A stretch of DNA of 33,089 bases from Bacillota bacterium (GTDB lineage: Bacteria > Bacillota > Clostridia > Oscillospirales > Acutalibacteraceae): positions 1 to 33,089 of the forward strand of contig JAKOXU010000088.1 in assembly GCA_029780875.1 (NCBI GenBank), written 5' to 3'. The notes under the pieces were generated by a model. The model was not told where the DNA came from. It saw only the letters and a program-made list of their open reading frames with translations, and ran no database searches. This document shows positions 11,344-19,724 of this stretch, piece by piece (the first letter of the stretch is position 1; each line of letters begins with the position of its first letter). Both the position numbers and the translations under genes were made by a program.

Positions 11344-11655
11344 TTATTTCGTTAATGTCTCAATGATCCCATCTATTGCCTTTTCTTTCCTTGATAAGAG
11401 GTTTTGCTTTAGGGCTTCGCACATTTCCTCGGTCTCTTTTGAGAAAGCAAGGTTATATTCCCGGACGGTTTCTTCTGCCTTTTGCTTTTTTTCCTGCCCC
11501 TCACGCTTACAAGTTTCGACAAGCCGTGAAAAGGCATCGGCAGCATCCTGTTCGGCCTGCCTGATAATACGGTTGGCTTCATCTTGGGCATTTTTAATTA
11601 TTTCATGAGCCCTGTCTTCCGCTTCCTTAATTTGCAAAATAGCTTGTCCGGCCAC
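11344..11655 (-). CDS. V-type ATP synthase peripheral stalk subunit G/H
   Basis: 103-aa coiled-coil ORF (EAEDRAHEIIKNAQDEANRIIRQAEQDAADAF), GTG start at 11655, first gene of the ATPase operon. Confidence 0.85.
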   Translation of the reverse strand: MAGQAILQIKEAEDRAHEIIKNAQDEANRIIRQAEQDAADAFSRLVETCKREGQEKKQKAEETVREYNLAFSKETEEMCEALKQNLLSRKEKAIDGIIETLTK

Positions 11656-11693
11656 AGTCCAACACTCTTCCTTACTTTAATGTTTTGTATGAT

Positions 11694-11722
11694 ATTATAC
11701 CTTTTTTTCCTTGAAGTGTCCA
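11694..11722 (-). promoter_or_regulatory. Sigma70/SigA-type promoter of the V-ATPase operon
   Basis: Minus strand TGGACA - 17 nt - TATAAT just upstream of the first ATPase gene. Confidence 0.65.
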
Positions 11723-11954
11723 TGCTTTTTATATTTATACATACGATAAAAGCTAATTTAAATTTCGGCTGCCCCTTTATATGCCGCCTAAATTTAGCAG
11801 GGCGAAAAAAGCAAAGCATTTTGCGACTTCCTGCCCTTTCCCCCATCGGTCATCCATCTAAATAATAAATCGTCGCATTTTGTCAGTTGCGAAAGTAGAT
11901 AACGCCAAAAAGCAAAATTTTGTGAAATTTATTTAACAAAAATAAATTCCCCTC

Positions 11955-11983
11955 TTGTCAGAGAGAAAAAGATATGATACTAT
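11955..11983 (+). promoter_or_regulatory. Sigma70/SigA-type promoter of upp
   Basis: TTGTCA - 17 nt - TACTAT, about 47 nt upstream of the upp ATG. Confidence 0.55.
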
Positions 11984-12029
11984 CAATCAGATACGAAAAT
12001 TGATGAAATCTGACAAAGGGGCAAAAAAG

Positions 12030-12662
12030 ATGGAAAGACAAGATGTAATTGTTGATCATCCTCTCATCCAGCACAAACTGCGCTTTCTCCGGGATGAAAA
12101 AACGGGAACAAAGGATTTCCGCAATCTTGTCAGCGAAATTTCAATGCTTATTGTTTACGAAGCGACCCGTTCACTGCCCCTTTGCGATATAGAGGTAAAG
12201 ACCCCCTGCGGCATCGCCAACTGCAAGGTAATTTCCGGCAGAAAGCTTGCCTTCGTCCCCATTTTGCGTGCCGGAACTGGCATGCTGGACGGCGCCCTGG
12301 CTTTAGTCCCCTCCGCAAAGGTCGGCCACATTGGCCTTTACCGCAACGAAGAGAATATGCAGCCCGTTGAGTATTACTGCAAGCTCCCTGCCGACATCGA
12401 GGATAGGGATGTCTTTGTACTGGACCCCATGCTGGCGACAGGCGGCTCCGCCATCAACGCCATTTCCCAGATAAAAAAGAGAAATCCCAGAAGCATCAAG
12501 TTCTTGTGTATCATCGCCGCCCCGGAAGGGTTAAAGGCTTTGACGGAATATCATAAAGATGTCGATGTTTACTGTGCCGGCCTTGACGATCACCTCAATG
12601 AACACGGCTACATTGTACCCGGTCTTGGAGACGCGGGCGACCGGATTTTCGGTACTAAATAG
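12030..12662 (+). CDS. upp: Uracil phosphoribosyltransferase
   Basis: [37 protein letters not shown]..., PRPP motif [14 protein letters not shown]; start taken at ATG 12030 rather than ORF start 11955. Confidence 0.96.
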   Translation: MERQDVIVDHPLIQHKLRFLRDEKTGTKDFRNLVSEISMLIVYEATRSLPLCDIEVKTPCGIANCKVISGRKLAFVPILRAGTGMLDGALALVPSAKVGHIGLYRNEENMQPVEYYCKLPADIEDRDVFVLDPMLATGGSAINAISQIKKRNPRSIKFLCIIAAPEGLKALTEYHKDVDVYCAGLDDHLNEHGYIVPGLGDAGDRIFGTK

Positions 12663-12670
12663 TTTTTATT

Positions 12671-12702
12671 TCAGTTCTCAAAAGGAACTGATTTTTTTTT
12701 TG
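12671..12702 (+). terminator. Rho-independent terminator after upp
   Basis: TCAGTTC tcaaaag GAACTGA followed by an uninterrupted T-run. Confidence 0.75.
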
Positions 12703-12980
12703 AGCTTTTTTAATGTGCTTTTCAAAGTTTAGCCAAAGGAGGGGAATAAAAAGAAAAACACGCAAGCTTGAATGAGCGAAAACCCGGATAAAACACCCCT
12801 TTTGCCGGGAGTTGGCATGAGCAAGCTAATTAGCGCCGCCCGAAAACCCGGCCAAAACTTAAAATCCGACCCGGTTTTCGCAAATTCTCCCGAACTTCAC
12901 GCTCCGGCGAAGCCTTGGCAATCAGGCGTCCCGAAATAACCCGCAGTACAAACATAAAAAACGGAAATGAGGAGAAAAGA

Positions 12981-14429
12981 ATGGTAAAAGAAAAGGTACA
13001 CGGATATTTACCGGATGAAAAACCGCCTATCGGCAAACTGTTGCTTTACGCTCTCCAGCAAGTCATCGTCATGTTCCCCGCAACAATAACGGTAGCGTTA
13101 ATCACAGGTTTTCAGGTGTCAACCACAATTTTCGCCAGCGGCCTTGCTACCCTTTGCTTTATCCTGATTACCGGCAGAAAAATCCCCCTCTATTACGGTT
13201 CCAGCTTTGCATATTTGTCGGCCGTCATCGGCATGATGTCCAGCGATACCATTAGAGAAGTATTAACATCAGCAGAAGTTGCCCAGCTGGAAGGCTTTTT
13301 AGGCAAAGTACCGGGCGTCTTTTCAATGCCCACCACCGCCGTCCGTTATGCTCAGGTGGGTATTGTCATGTCGGGCCTTGTCTCCATCGCCGCCGGCCTT
13401 ATTGTAAAATACCTCGGCGTCAAGTATGTGGAAAAGGTTTTACCCCCAACAATTACAGGCTCAATTGCCATGATCATCGGTCTGACCCTTGCGGGTAACG
13501 CCTTGGCCGACGCGGCACCCTCTGCCAATGCCACGGGCATATTGGGCTCTAACTGGGTTTGGGTTGTATCCCTTGTAACACTGCTTTCCACAATTCTGTA
13601 CTCCCGTTACCTCAAAGGCTTCCTCGGACAGCTCCCGCTCCTTTTAGGTGCCGCTACCGGCTGCCTGACTGCGGGCGCAATATTCTTGTTCGGCGGCGCC
13701 GATTACAATATGTTCCGCTCCATTTCCCCGGAGGCCATTGAATCCCTCTGGTCTGTCGGCCCTCTCGCCATCCCGAAATTCTCCCTTCCCGATTTCAGCA
13801 ACGCCAAAATCGTTTTTGCATCTATAACCGCAATTATGCCCATAGCCATTGCGACTATCCCCGAATCCACAGCCCATATGTATCAGCTTGATGTCTATGT
13901 AAACGATGTCGCGGAAAAGAAGGGAAAAAGCAAATATAACCTGATTGACCGGCTCCACATGAACCTTATCGGCGACGGCATCGGCGACATGGTCGCCGGC
14001 GTCATCGGCGGCCCTGCCGGCACCAACTACGGCGAGAACATAAGCACTATGGCAATCACCAAGGTCTTTTCCGTGCCGGTTCTGATTGCCGCAGCCGTCA
14101 TCGCCATGGTAATATCCTGCTTCACACCCCTGATCCAGGGCATCTACGCCATCCCCCTCGCAGTTATAGGCGGTCTTGAAATATATCTCTTCGGCGCTAT
14201 CGCCGCACAGGGAATTGCCATTATGATCGACAAACAAGCCGACATGTTCTCCTCAAAAAATATAGCCGTCATCGCCTCTATCATGATTATCGGCATCGGC
14301 GGCAATTATGTTTACGGCGGGAACATCCCCTTCTTCGGTATGAGCATCCCCTGCATCGCAGGCGCCGCAATCTTCGGTATCGTCCTCAACCTGATTCTCA
14401 GCATCGGGGAGAGAAAACAAGAAGAATAA
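12981..14429 (+). CDS. uraA: Uracil permease / NCS2-family nucleobase transporter
   Basis: ~482-aa multi-TM protein; PLYYGSSFAYLSAV, HMYQLDVYVNDVA, GGPAGTNYGENIS motifs typical of UraA; SD GAGGAG upstream of ATG 12981. Confidence 0.93.
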   Translation: MVKEKVHGYLPDEKPPIGKLLLYALQQVIVMFPATITVALITGFQVSTTIFASGLATLCFILITGRKIPLYYGSSFAYLSAVIGMMSSDTIREVLTSAEVAQLEGFLGKVPGVFSMPTTAVRYAQVGIVMSGLVSIAAGLIVKYLGVKYVEKVLPPTITGSIAMIIGLTLAGNALADAAPSANATGILGSNWVWVVSLVTLLSTILYSRYLKGFLGQLPLLLGAATGCLTAGAIFLFGGADYNMFRSISPEAIESLWSVGPLAIPKFSLPDFSNAKIVFASITAIMPIAIATIPESTAHMYQLDVYVNDVAEKKGKSKYNLIDRLHMNLIGDGIGDMVAGVIGGPAGTNYGENISTMAITKVFSVPVLIAAAVIAMVISCFTPLIQGIYAIPLAVIGGLEIYLFGAIAAQGIAIMIDKQADMFSSKNIAVIASIMIIGIGGNYVYGGNIPFFGMSIPCIAGAAIFGIVLNLILSIGERKQEE

Positions 14430-14436
14430 CCTATAT

Positions 14437-14467
14437 AAAAGAGGCAGCTAATTGGTTGCCTCTTTTT
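14437..14467 (+). terminator. Rho-independent terminator after uraA
   Basis: AAAAGAGGCA ... TGCCTCTTTTT. Confidence 0.85.
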
Positions 14468-14516
14468 ACACGATAAACATCCCACGGGACATACTCCCCA
14501 CACCGCCGGACTGGCG

Positions 14517-14582
14517 GAATACCCCTTTGCCCTCTAATTAAGCAAAGTAGAATCGCCAAATCATCGTTACAAAGGGGTATTC
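14517..14582. repeat. Perfect 13-bp inverted repeat, 40-nt spacer
   Basis: GAATACCCCTTTG (14517-14529) / CAAAGGGGTATTC (14570-14582). Confidence 0.75.
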
Positions 14583-14614
14583 ATTTTTATCCCCTAACGC
14601 ACAAACAAACCATA

Positions 14615-14650
14615 AAAAGGCACCGGGAATCAAATTCCGGTGCTTTTCGT
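14615..14650 (-). terminator. Terminator-like hairpin, best read on the minus strand
   Basis: Minus: GCACCGGAAT ttga TTCCCGGTGC CTTTTTATG; stem with one bulged base. Confidence 0.6.
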
Positions 14651-14830
14651 CCCGCTCCCCAATATAAGCCTTTTCGACGGCTTAATTCTATATTTCTCCG
14701 TCCCGCCCTTGAGTACTTGCGCGCCGCCCCAAAATGCTTGCATATAGCTCTCAAAAATTTTTGCGTTCCGCCTAAATGCAATTGCATCTCGCCCTAAAGC
14801 TCTTGCGCACCGCCAAAATCACAATTTTCC
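14630..14830 (-). repeat. Degenerate ~21-bp tandem periodicity reading as 7-residue repeats on the minus strand
   Basis: Plus-strand TTGC-type unit starts at 14717, 14738, 14761, 14782, 14803; minus frame FWRCARA/LGRDAIA/FRRNAKI/FESYMQA/FWGGAQV/LKGGTEK. Confidence 0.6.
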
Positions 14831-14861
14831 GCCCCCCAACACATATTCCGTACTCCAACAC

Positions 14862-14894
14862 AAAAGGCGCGTCTTTAAATGTGGAGGGCCTTTT
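14862..14894 (+). terminator. Terminator-like hairpin
   Basis: AAAAGGC ... GCCTTTT, 7-bp stem. Confidence 0.4.
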
Positions 14895-15224
14895 ACTCTA
14901 CCAACATCCCCTGCCGCCCCTCCCGCCCAATTATTTGACAATTCCAAAAATCCCCCTCAAACAAAAAAGGCTTCCCAAACACCGCCCCCCGAACTTTCCC
15001 TCAAGATACGGAAATTCATGCTTTTCCAGGGGTTGATAAAACAGATTGAAAGCATACAACCCAGTATATAATAGCCAAATTATGATAAAAATTTTTCCAC
15101 AACATGATGAAGAGAAGAAAAAAATGTGGTATTATGAACATTATAGTAAATAAATTGAAAATAAGTCTGCCCCTTTAAAGCAAAAAACTGCCGGATATCA
15201 CAGGCGGGAGGTGTAAAAAGCCAC

Positions 15225-15926
15225 ATGGTAATATTAATTGCCGACGACGAAATCGACATCCGAAACCTGATAAAAATCAGCCTCGAGGAAAACGGATACA
15301 CCGTCCTTGCGGCACAAAACGGCAAGGAAGCATGGGACATCCTCACGACACAGGAGGTCCATCTGGCAATCCTCGATGTAATGATGCCGGTAATGGACGG
15401 TTTCAACCTGCTCCGTAAAATACGGGAACGCAGCACCATCCCCGTCATCTTTCTGACGGCGAGGGCAGATGACATGGACAAGGTGCTTGGGCTCGGGCTT
15501 GGCGCCGACGATTATCTTGCCAAACCCTTTTCCATTGCCGAATTAATGGCCCGCGTAGGAGCACAGCTAAGGCGGAGCAACGAATACCTCTCGCCGAAGG
15601 AAAAATCCGATACCAGCATTACATACGGGAACTTGACAATAGACAAAGAAAAATGCTGCCTTTACAAGAACGGGGAGCCCATCAAGCTAGGCGCAAAAGA
15701 GTATAAACTGCTGCTGCATTTCATGGAAAACCCGGAAAAGGTCTTCACAAAACGGCAGCTTTATCACGCGGTATGGGACGAGGAATACTATTTTGACGAC
15801 AACACCATAATGGTGCACATCAGCCGAATCAGAAACCGTATCGAGGACGACCCTCAAAACCCAAAATATCTGAAAACAATTCGGGGCATTGGCTACAAGC
15901 TCCATTATACCGGTGAAAAGCCATGA
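15225..15926 (+). CDS. OmpR-family response regulator transcription factor
   Basis: Receiver domain (ADDE, LDVMMP, FLTARAD, DDYLAKPF) plus winged-helix (YKLLLHFMENPEKVFTKRQLYHAVW...RNRIEDDP...IRGIGYKL). Confidence 0.95.
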   Translation: MVILIADDEIDIRNLIKISLEENGYTVLAAQNGKEAWDILTTQEVHLAILDVMMPVMDGFNLLRKIRERSTIPVIFLTARADDMDKVLGLGLGADDYLAKPFSIAELMARVGAQLRRSNEYLSPKEKSDTSITYGNLTIDKEKCCLYKNGEPIKLGAKEYKLLLHFMENPEKVFTKRQLYHAVWDEEYYFDDNTIMVHISRIRNRIEDDPQNPKYLKTIRGIGYKLHYTGEKP

Positions 15927-17323
15927 AAAGTAAACTGTCCAATCAATTTTTCAGAAATTTCCTCGTGATATTCATACTGGCGATACTGGACATGGTGCTT
16001 GCATTTGTCTTATTATCCTTCGCCAGCGGATTAATAAAAGATTCTCTGGCAAAAAACCGGTATCCTGCCGGTGCCATTATCAAGGAGGATTATACCCAAA
16101 TTGACGCCTCCCCTGTCGTGGAAAACGGCGGCGGCGTGCAGGTTGTGGATAAGGAATACCGCGTAGTTTATTCAAAGGGCCTTGACACCATCGGGAAAGA
16201 TAAACTGACTGCCGAGGAATTTACAAAGTTTTTGACGGAAAGCAAAACTAGGCCCTATCATTACGATATCCTCTATCAACCGAAAGGTGAGTTTTGGCTG
16301 ATAGTAACCTTTCCAACATCCATTCGGCTGAATTTTTCATTAGTCTATAACAAAGAAGCCGCCGCAGGCGATTTTATTCGGTCGGGTTTGGTAATTGCCT
16401 TTGTGGTGCTGATTTATCTTCTGATACTTGCCCTTTCCGCCTTTATCTATTCAAGGATTACCGCAGCCGGCATAACCATCCCCCTGAAAAAGCTGTGCGA
16501 CGGCACAAGGCTGCTGCGGGAAGGCGACTACTCGGTACGGGTGGATTTGCGCCTGAAAAATGAGTTTGCCGAGCTCCAGAACACCTTCAACGACATGGCG
16601 GCCCGGATTGAGCATGAAATATCCCTGCGCAAAAAATCGGAGGAAGACAGGCGGCGGCTGATTCTCGACATATCCCATGACCTTAAAAACCCCATGTCCA
16701 GCATACAGGGCTATGCCGAACTGCTCATGAATAAGAAAAACATGCACGAGCAGGAATGCGAAGAGCACCTTAAAATCATTCTCAATAACAGCAAAAGGGC
16801 AAATCGTCTGCTTACCGAACTGTTCGAGCTTTCGCAAATGGACAGCCCGGAGTTTTCGCTCAAACTGTCAAAAACGGATATTTGCGAGTACCTCCGGCAA
16901 TTATGCGGCGAGCTTGTGCCCCAGCTTGAGCGGGAAGGCTTCAAATACGAGTTTAACATTCCCGAAGACAGCATCTTTGTAATGCTGGACGCCGACCGCT
17001 TCAACCGGATTATTCAAAACCTTGCAAACAATGCGATGCGGTACAATCCCGAGGGAACACAGGTCACAATAAGCCTTACGGTTCAAAACAACCGGGTGCT
17101 GATTGATTTCAGCGACGACGGCATAGGTATCCCCGACCATCTTGCAAGCAACATATTCAAGCCCTTTGTCAGGGCAGACGATTCCCGCAACTCCAAAACC
17201 GGCGGCAGCGGACTCGGGCTATCCATAGCTAAAAGAATAGCCAAAGCCCACGGAGGCGACCTTACCCTTCTCCCCAATACAATTAAGGGCAGCACCTTCA
17301 GAATTACCATCCCTGCAATTTAA
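15923..17323 (+). CDS. Sensor histidine kinase (HAMP, HisKA, HATPase)
   Basis: H-box DISHDLKNPMSSIQGYAELL, N-box NLANNAMRYNPEG, G-boxes DDGIGIPD and GGSGLGLSIAK; 4-nt overlap with the regulator. Confidence 0.95.
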   Translation: MKSKLSNQFFRNFLVIFILAILDMVLAFVLLSFASGLIKDSLAKNRYPAGAIIKEDYTQIDASPVVENGGGVQVVDKEYRVVYSKGLDTIGKDKLTAEEFTKFLTESKTRPYHYDILYQPKGEFWLIVTFPTSIRLNFSLVYNKEAAAGDFIRSGLVIAFVVLIYLLILALSAFIYSRITAAGITIPLKKLCDGTRLLREGDYSVRVDLRLKNEFAELQNTFNDMAARIEHEISLRKKSEEDRRRLILDISHDLKNPMSSIQGYAELLMNKKNMHEQECEEHLKIILNNSKRANRLLTELFELSQMDSPEFSLKLSKTDICEYLRQLCGELVPQLEREGFKYEFNIPEDSIFVMLDADRFNRIIQNLANNAMRYNPEGTQVTISLTVQNNRVLIDFSDDGIGIPDHLASNIFKPFVRADDSRNSKTGGSGLGLSIAKRIAKAHGGDLTLLPNTIKGSTFRITIPAI

Positions 17324-17342
17324 GGTAAATTTAAGATTCATA

Positions 17343-17404
17343 TCAGCTGTATGACAGGTTCGATTGATAAAATAAAAACGAACCTGAAATACAGCTGATT
17401 TTTT
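17343..17404 (+). terminator. Long terminator-like stem-loop after the histidine kinase
   Basis: TCAGCTGTATGACAGGTTCG / CGAACCTGAAATACAGCTGA (20-nt arms, 2 mismatches) followed by TTTTTT. Confidence 0.75.
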
Positions 17405-17419
17405 ATAAGGAGGGTTAGC

Positions 17420-17461
17420 ATGACACAAATAATTATCTCGGGAACAAACCCCAGCCTTTAG
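17420..17461 (+). CDS. Possible 13-codon micro-ORF (MTQIIISGTNPSL)
   Basis: AAGGAGGG SD 5 nt upstream of ATG, directly after the T-tract of the preceding hairpin; no homology evidence. Confidence 0.3.
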   Translation: MTQIIISGTNPSL

Positions 17462-17503
17462 GCAAATACAAAAGTCATGCCTGTAACAAAGAGGTGACAA
17501 AAA

Positions 17504-18055
17504 ATGAAGCACGAGCCTACCCCTTTAGAGATATTTCTGACAAAACTCGCCTTTCTCCTTTACGGCAAGTCAGTCTACAAGGCATTCTCGGACCGGCTGC
17601 CCCTTAATGGCGATGAGCAGGTGCTCGATTTCGGATGCGGCATGGGAACGGTAGCTTTTTATGTCGCAAAGAAAATACCCCGGGGGCATCTGACCTGCCT
17701 TGACATTTCCCGGCGATGGCTAAAAACCTGCCGCAAAACCCTTCGCGGCTATAAAAACATCAGTTTTCTGTCAGGCGAATCCCAACCGCCAACAAAAGAC
17801 AGCTTTGATGTGGCCTACTGCCACTTCGTGCTGCACGACATCCCGGAAAGGGAATTGGAAAAAGTAATCCCTGCACTGGCAGGAGCGCTAAAATCCGGCG
17901 GCGCATTGGTTTTCCGTGAACCCTTTAAAGAAACAAAAAAGATAGCCCTTATCAAATCCCTGGCGGAACAAAACAGGCTGATTCCCAAAGATAGCCGCAT
18001 CACCGATGTCCCATTAATGGGAAATTCCCTGGAATGCATATACATTAAACAATAA
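17504..18055 (+). CDS. Class I SAM-dependent methyltransferase
   Basis: Motif I VLDFGCGMGTVAFYVA, LDIS, SFDVAYCHFVLHDIP, SD AGAGGTGA. Confidence 0.9.
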   Translation: MKHEPTPLEIFLTKLAFLLYGKSVYKAFSDRLPLNGDEQVLDFGCGMGTVAFYVAKKIPRGHLTCLDISRRWLKTCRKTLRGYKNISFLSGESQPPTKDSFDVAYCHFVLHDIPERELEKVIPALAGALKSGGALVFREPFKETKKIALIKSLAEQNRLIPKDSRITDVPLMGNSLECIYIKQ

Positions 18056-18067
18056 TGGAGGTGTACC

Positions 18068-19273
18068 ATGCTTCAGATAATGCTTTTTCTCATACTAACT
18101 GTTTTATCAGTCATTTCCCTTGTTGTACTCCTTATCCTGACGGCTTATTGCGCCATTCTCGGCATTAAGAAAAAAATAACCCCCAAACATCTGATCCGCC
18201 TGAAAAAAGCAATGATATTCGTCGCCGTGGCCGTGATATTGAACGCGGGGCTCATCACCCTTTCCCAGCTTACCGCCTCAACCCCCCGCATTGTCGATGA
18301 AAGCGGAAACACGCCCCAAAACAGCATTGCAGAGCTGACAGAACTTGAGCTAAACGGCAGAAAACAATGGATAAGCATACGAGGCTGGGACAAATCCGCC
18401 CCTGTCCTGCTTTTCCTGGCAGGCGGCCCCGGCGGCACCCAAATGGCAGCGGTACGGCACGAGTTAAAAGAGCTTGAAAAACATTTTGTGGTCGTCAACT
18501 GGGATCAGCCCGGCTCCGGAAAATCCTATTATGCCGAGAAAATAAAAAACATCACTGCCCAAACCTATATTCAGGATGGCCACGCCCTGACGGAATATTT
18601 AAAGAAACGCTTTTCCCGGGAAAAAATCTATCTAATGGGCGAATCATGGGGCAGCGCACTGGGCATTTTCCTTGTCCATAATTACCCGGAGTCCTATCAC
18701 GCATTTATCGGCACAGGCCAAATGATAGACTTTGCCGAAACCGAGCGGATAGACTACGCAAAGGCTATGGAAATAGCGCAATCCAAGGGCAATACTGCTC
18801 TCATAAAGCGGCTCAATGCAAACGGCGAGCCGCCCTATTACGGAAACAATGTAACATGGAAAAGCGCGGTTTACCTAAACTACTTGAGCGCCTACATGGC
18901 AAACAATCCCGAAATCCACAACCCGGGCTACAATACCATTCGTGACATCGCCTCCTCCGAATACGGACTCCTCGATAAAATCAACTTTTTCCGGGGCATT
19001 ATAAACACCTATAACCATGTCTACCAACAGCTTTATACCATCGACATGAGAAAAGATTACACCAAACTCGAAATGCCCGTCTATTTCTTCTTGGGCAGGC
19101 ACGATGTCAATGCCCCAACGGTGCTGGTAGAGGAATATTTCCAAATTTTGGAGGCGCCCGATAAAAAAATAGTATGGTTTGAGCATTCCGGCCACAGCCC
19201 ATGGATTAACGAGCCGGCAAAGTTCGTCAAGGAGGTCTTAACATGCTTTTTAGAAAACAAAACGGTAAAATAA
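18068..19273 (+). CDS. Membrane-anchored alpha/beta hydrolase (S33 / proline iminopeptidase-like)
   Basis: Two N-terminal hydrophobic segments, GGPGG oxyanion motif, VNWDQPGSGKS, nucleophile elbow GESWGSALG, FLGRHDVN and EHSGHSPW for catalytic Asp/His. Confidence 0.88.
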   Translation: MLQIMLFLILTVLSVISLVVLLILTAYCAILGIKKKITPKHLIRLKKAMIFVAVAVILNAGLITLSQLTASTPRIVDESGNTPQNSIAELTELELNGRKQWISIRGWDKSAPVLLFLAGGPGGTQMAAVRHELKELEKHFVVVNWDQPGSGKSYYAEKIKNITAQTYIQDGHALTEYLKKRFSREKIYLMGESWGSALGIFLVHNYPESYHAFIGTGQMIDFAETERIDYAKAMEIAQSKGNTALIKRLNANGEPPYYGNNVTWKSAVYLNYLSAYMANNPEIHNPGYNTIRDIASSEYGLLDKINFFRGIINTYNHVYQQLYTIDMRKDYTKLEMPVYFFLGRHDVNAPTVLVEEYFQILEAPDKKIVWFEHSGHSPWINEPAKFVKEVLTCFLENKTVK

Positions 19274-19692
19274 AGAGCATTCAAAATACCCGTTCCATCC
19301 TTCTCCTGCCCCTTGTGCTTATTCTTATGGCAATTTCCGCTTGCGCCGTAATAAAGGGCATCATTATTATTAATGAAAACCCAAACGGAACGGGATTTAC
19401 AATTGATCTCAAGGAGTGGAGCTCAAAAAGCAAGTGTCAAATGTCCCTTAACAAAGGTGACGAACTGCAAATTGAAGTTATCCGCGAAAAGGGAGAAATC
19501 GCCCTTCAAATCAAAGGCAATAAAGGCAGTGAACCATACACGGGAAACAACCTCAAATCAGGCATATTCACTGTAACGGTATCCGAAACCGACAATTATG
19601 ACATTCACATCACCGGCAACGACGCAACAGCAAAAATTATAATCAAAAATCCAAAGGGCAGCGCCAATAACGGCACAAAACCCATCAAGTAA
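19243..19692 (+). CDS. Putative secreted lipoprotein, unknown function
   Basis: 149 aa; signal/lipobox-like LLLPLVLILMAISAC; SD AAGGAGG; overlaps the hydrolase 3' end by 31 nt. Confidence 0.65.
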   Translation: MLFRKQNGKIKSIQNTRSILLLPLVLILMAISACAVIKGIIIINENPNGTGFTIDLKEWSSKSKCQMSLNKGDELQIEVIREKGEIALQIKGNKGSEPYTGNNLKSGIFTVTVSETDNYDIHITGNDATAKIIIKNPKGSANNGTKPIK

Positions 19693-19724
19693 AAAACTTG
19701 CCAATTATTTTGGAGGTGTAGTAT

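Noticed and set aside
11598-11846. 82-aa minus ORF upstream of the ATPase operon
   Set aside because: It runs through the predicted -35/-10 promoter and the start of the stalk subunit; no protein-like features.
14717-14825. CRISPR array
   Set aside because: Units are degenerate, about 21 nt long and contiguous without unique spacers; no cas genes seen.
14776-15036. 86-aa + strand ORF over the repeat region
   Set aside because: Proline-rich low-complexity translation caused by C-rich DNA and the 21-bp repeat; passes through a terminator-like hairpin.
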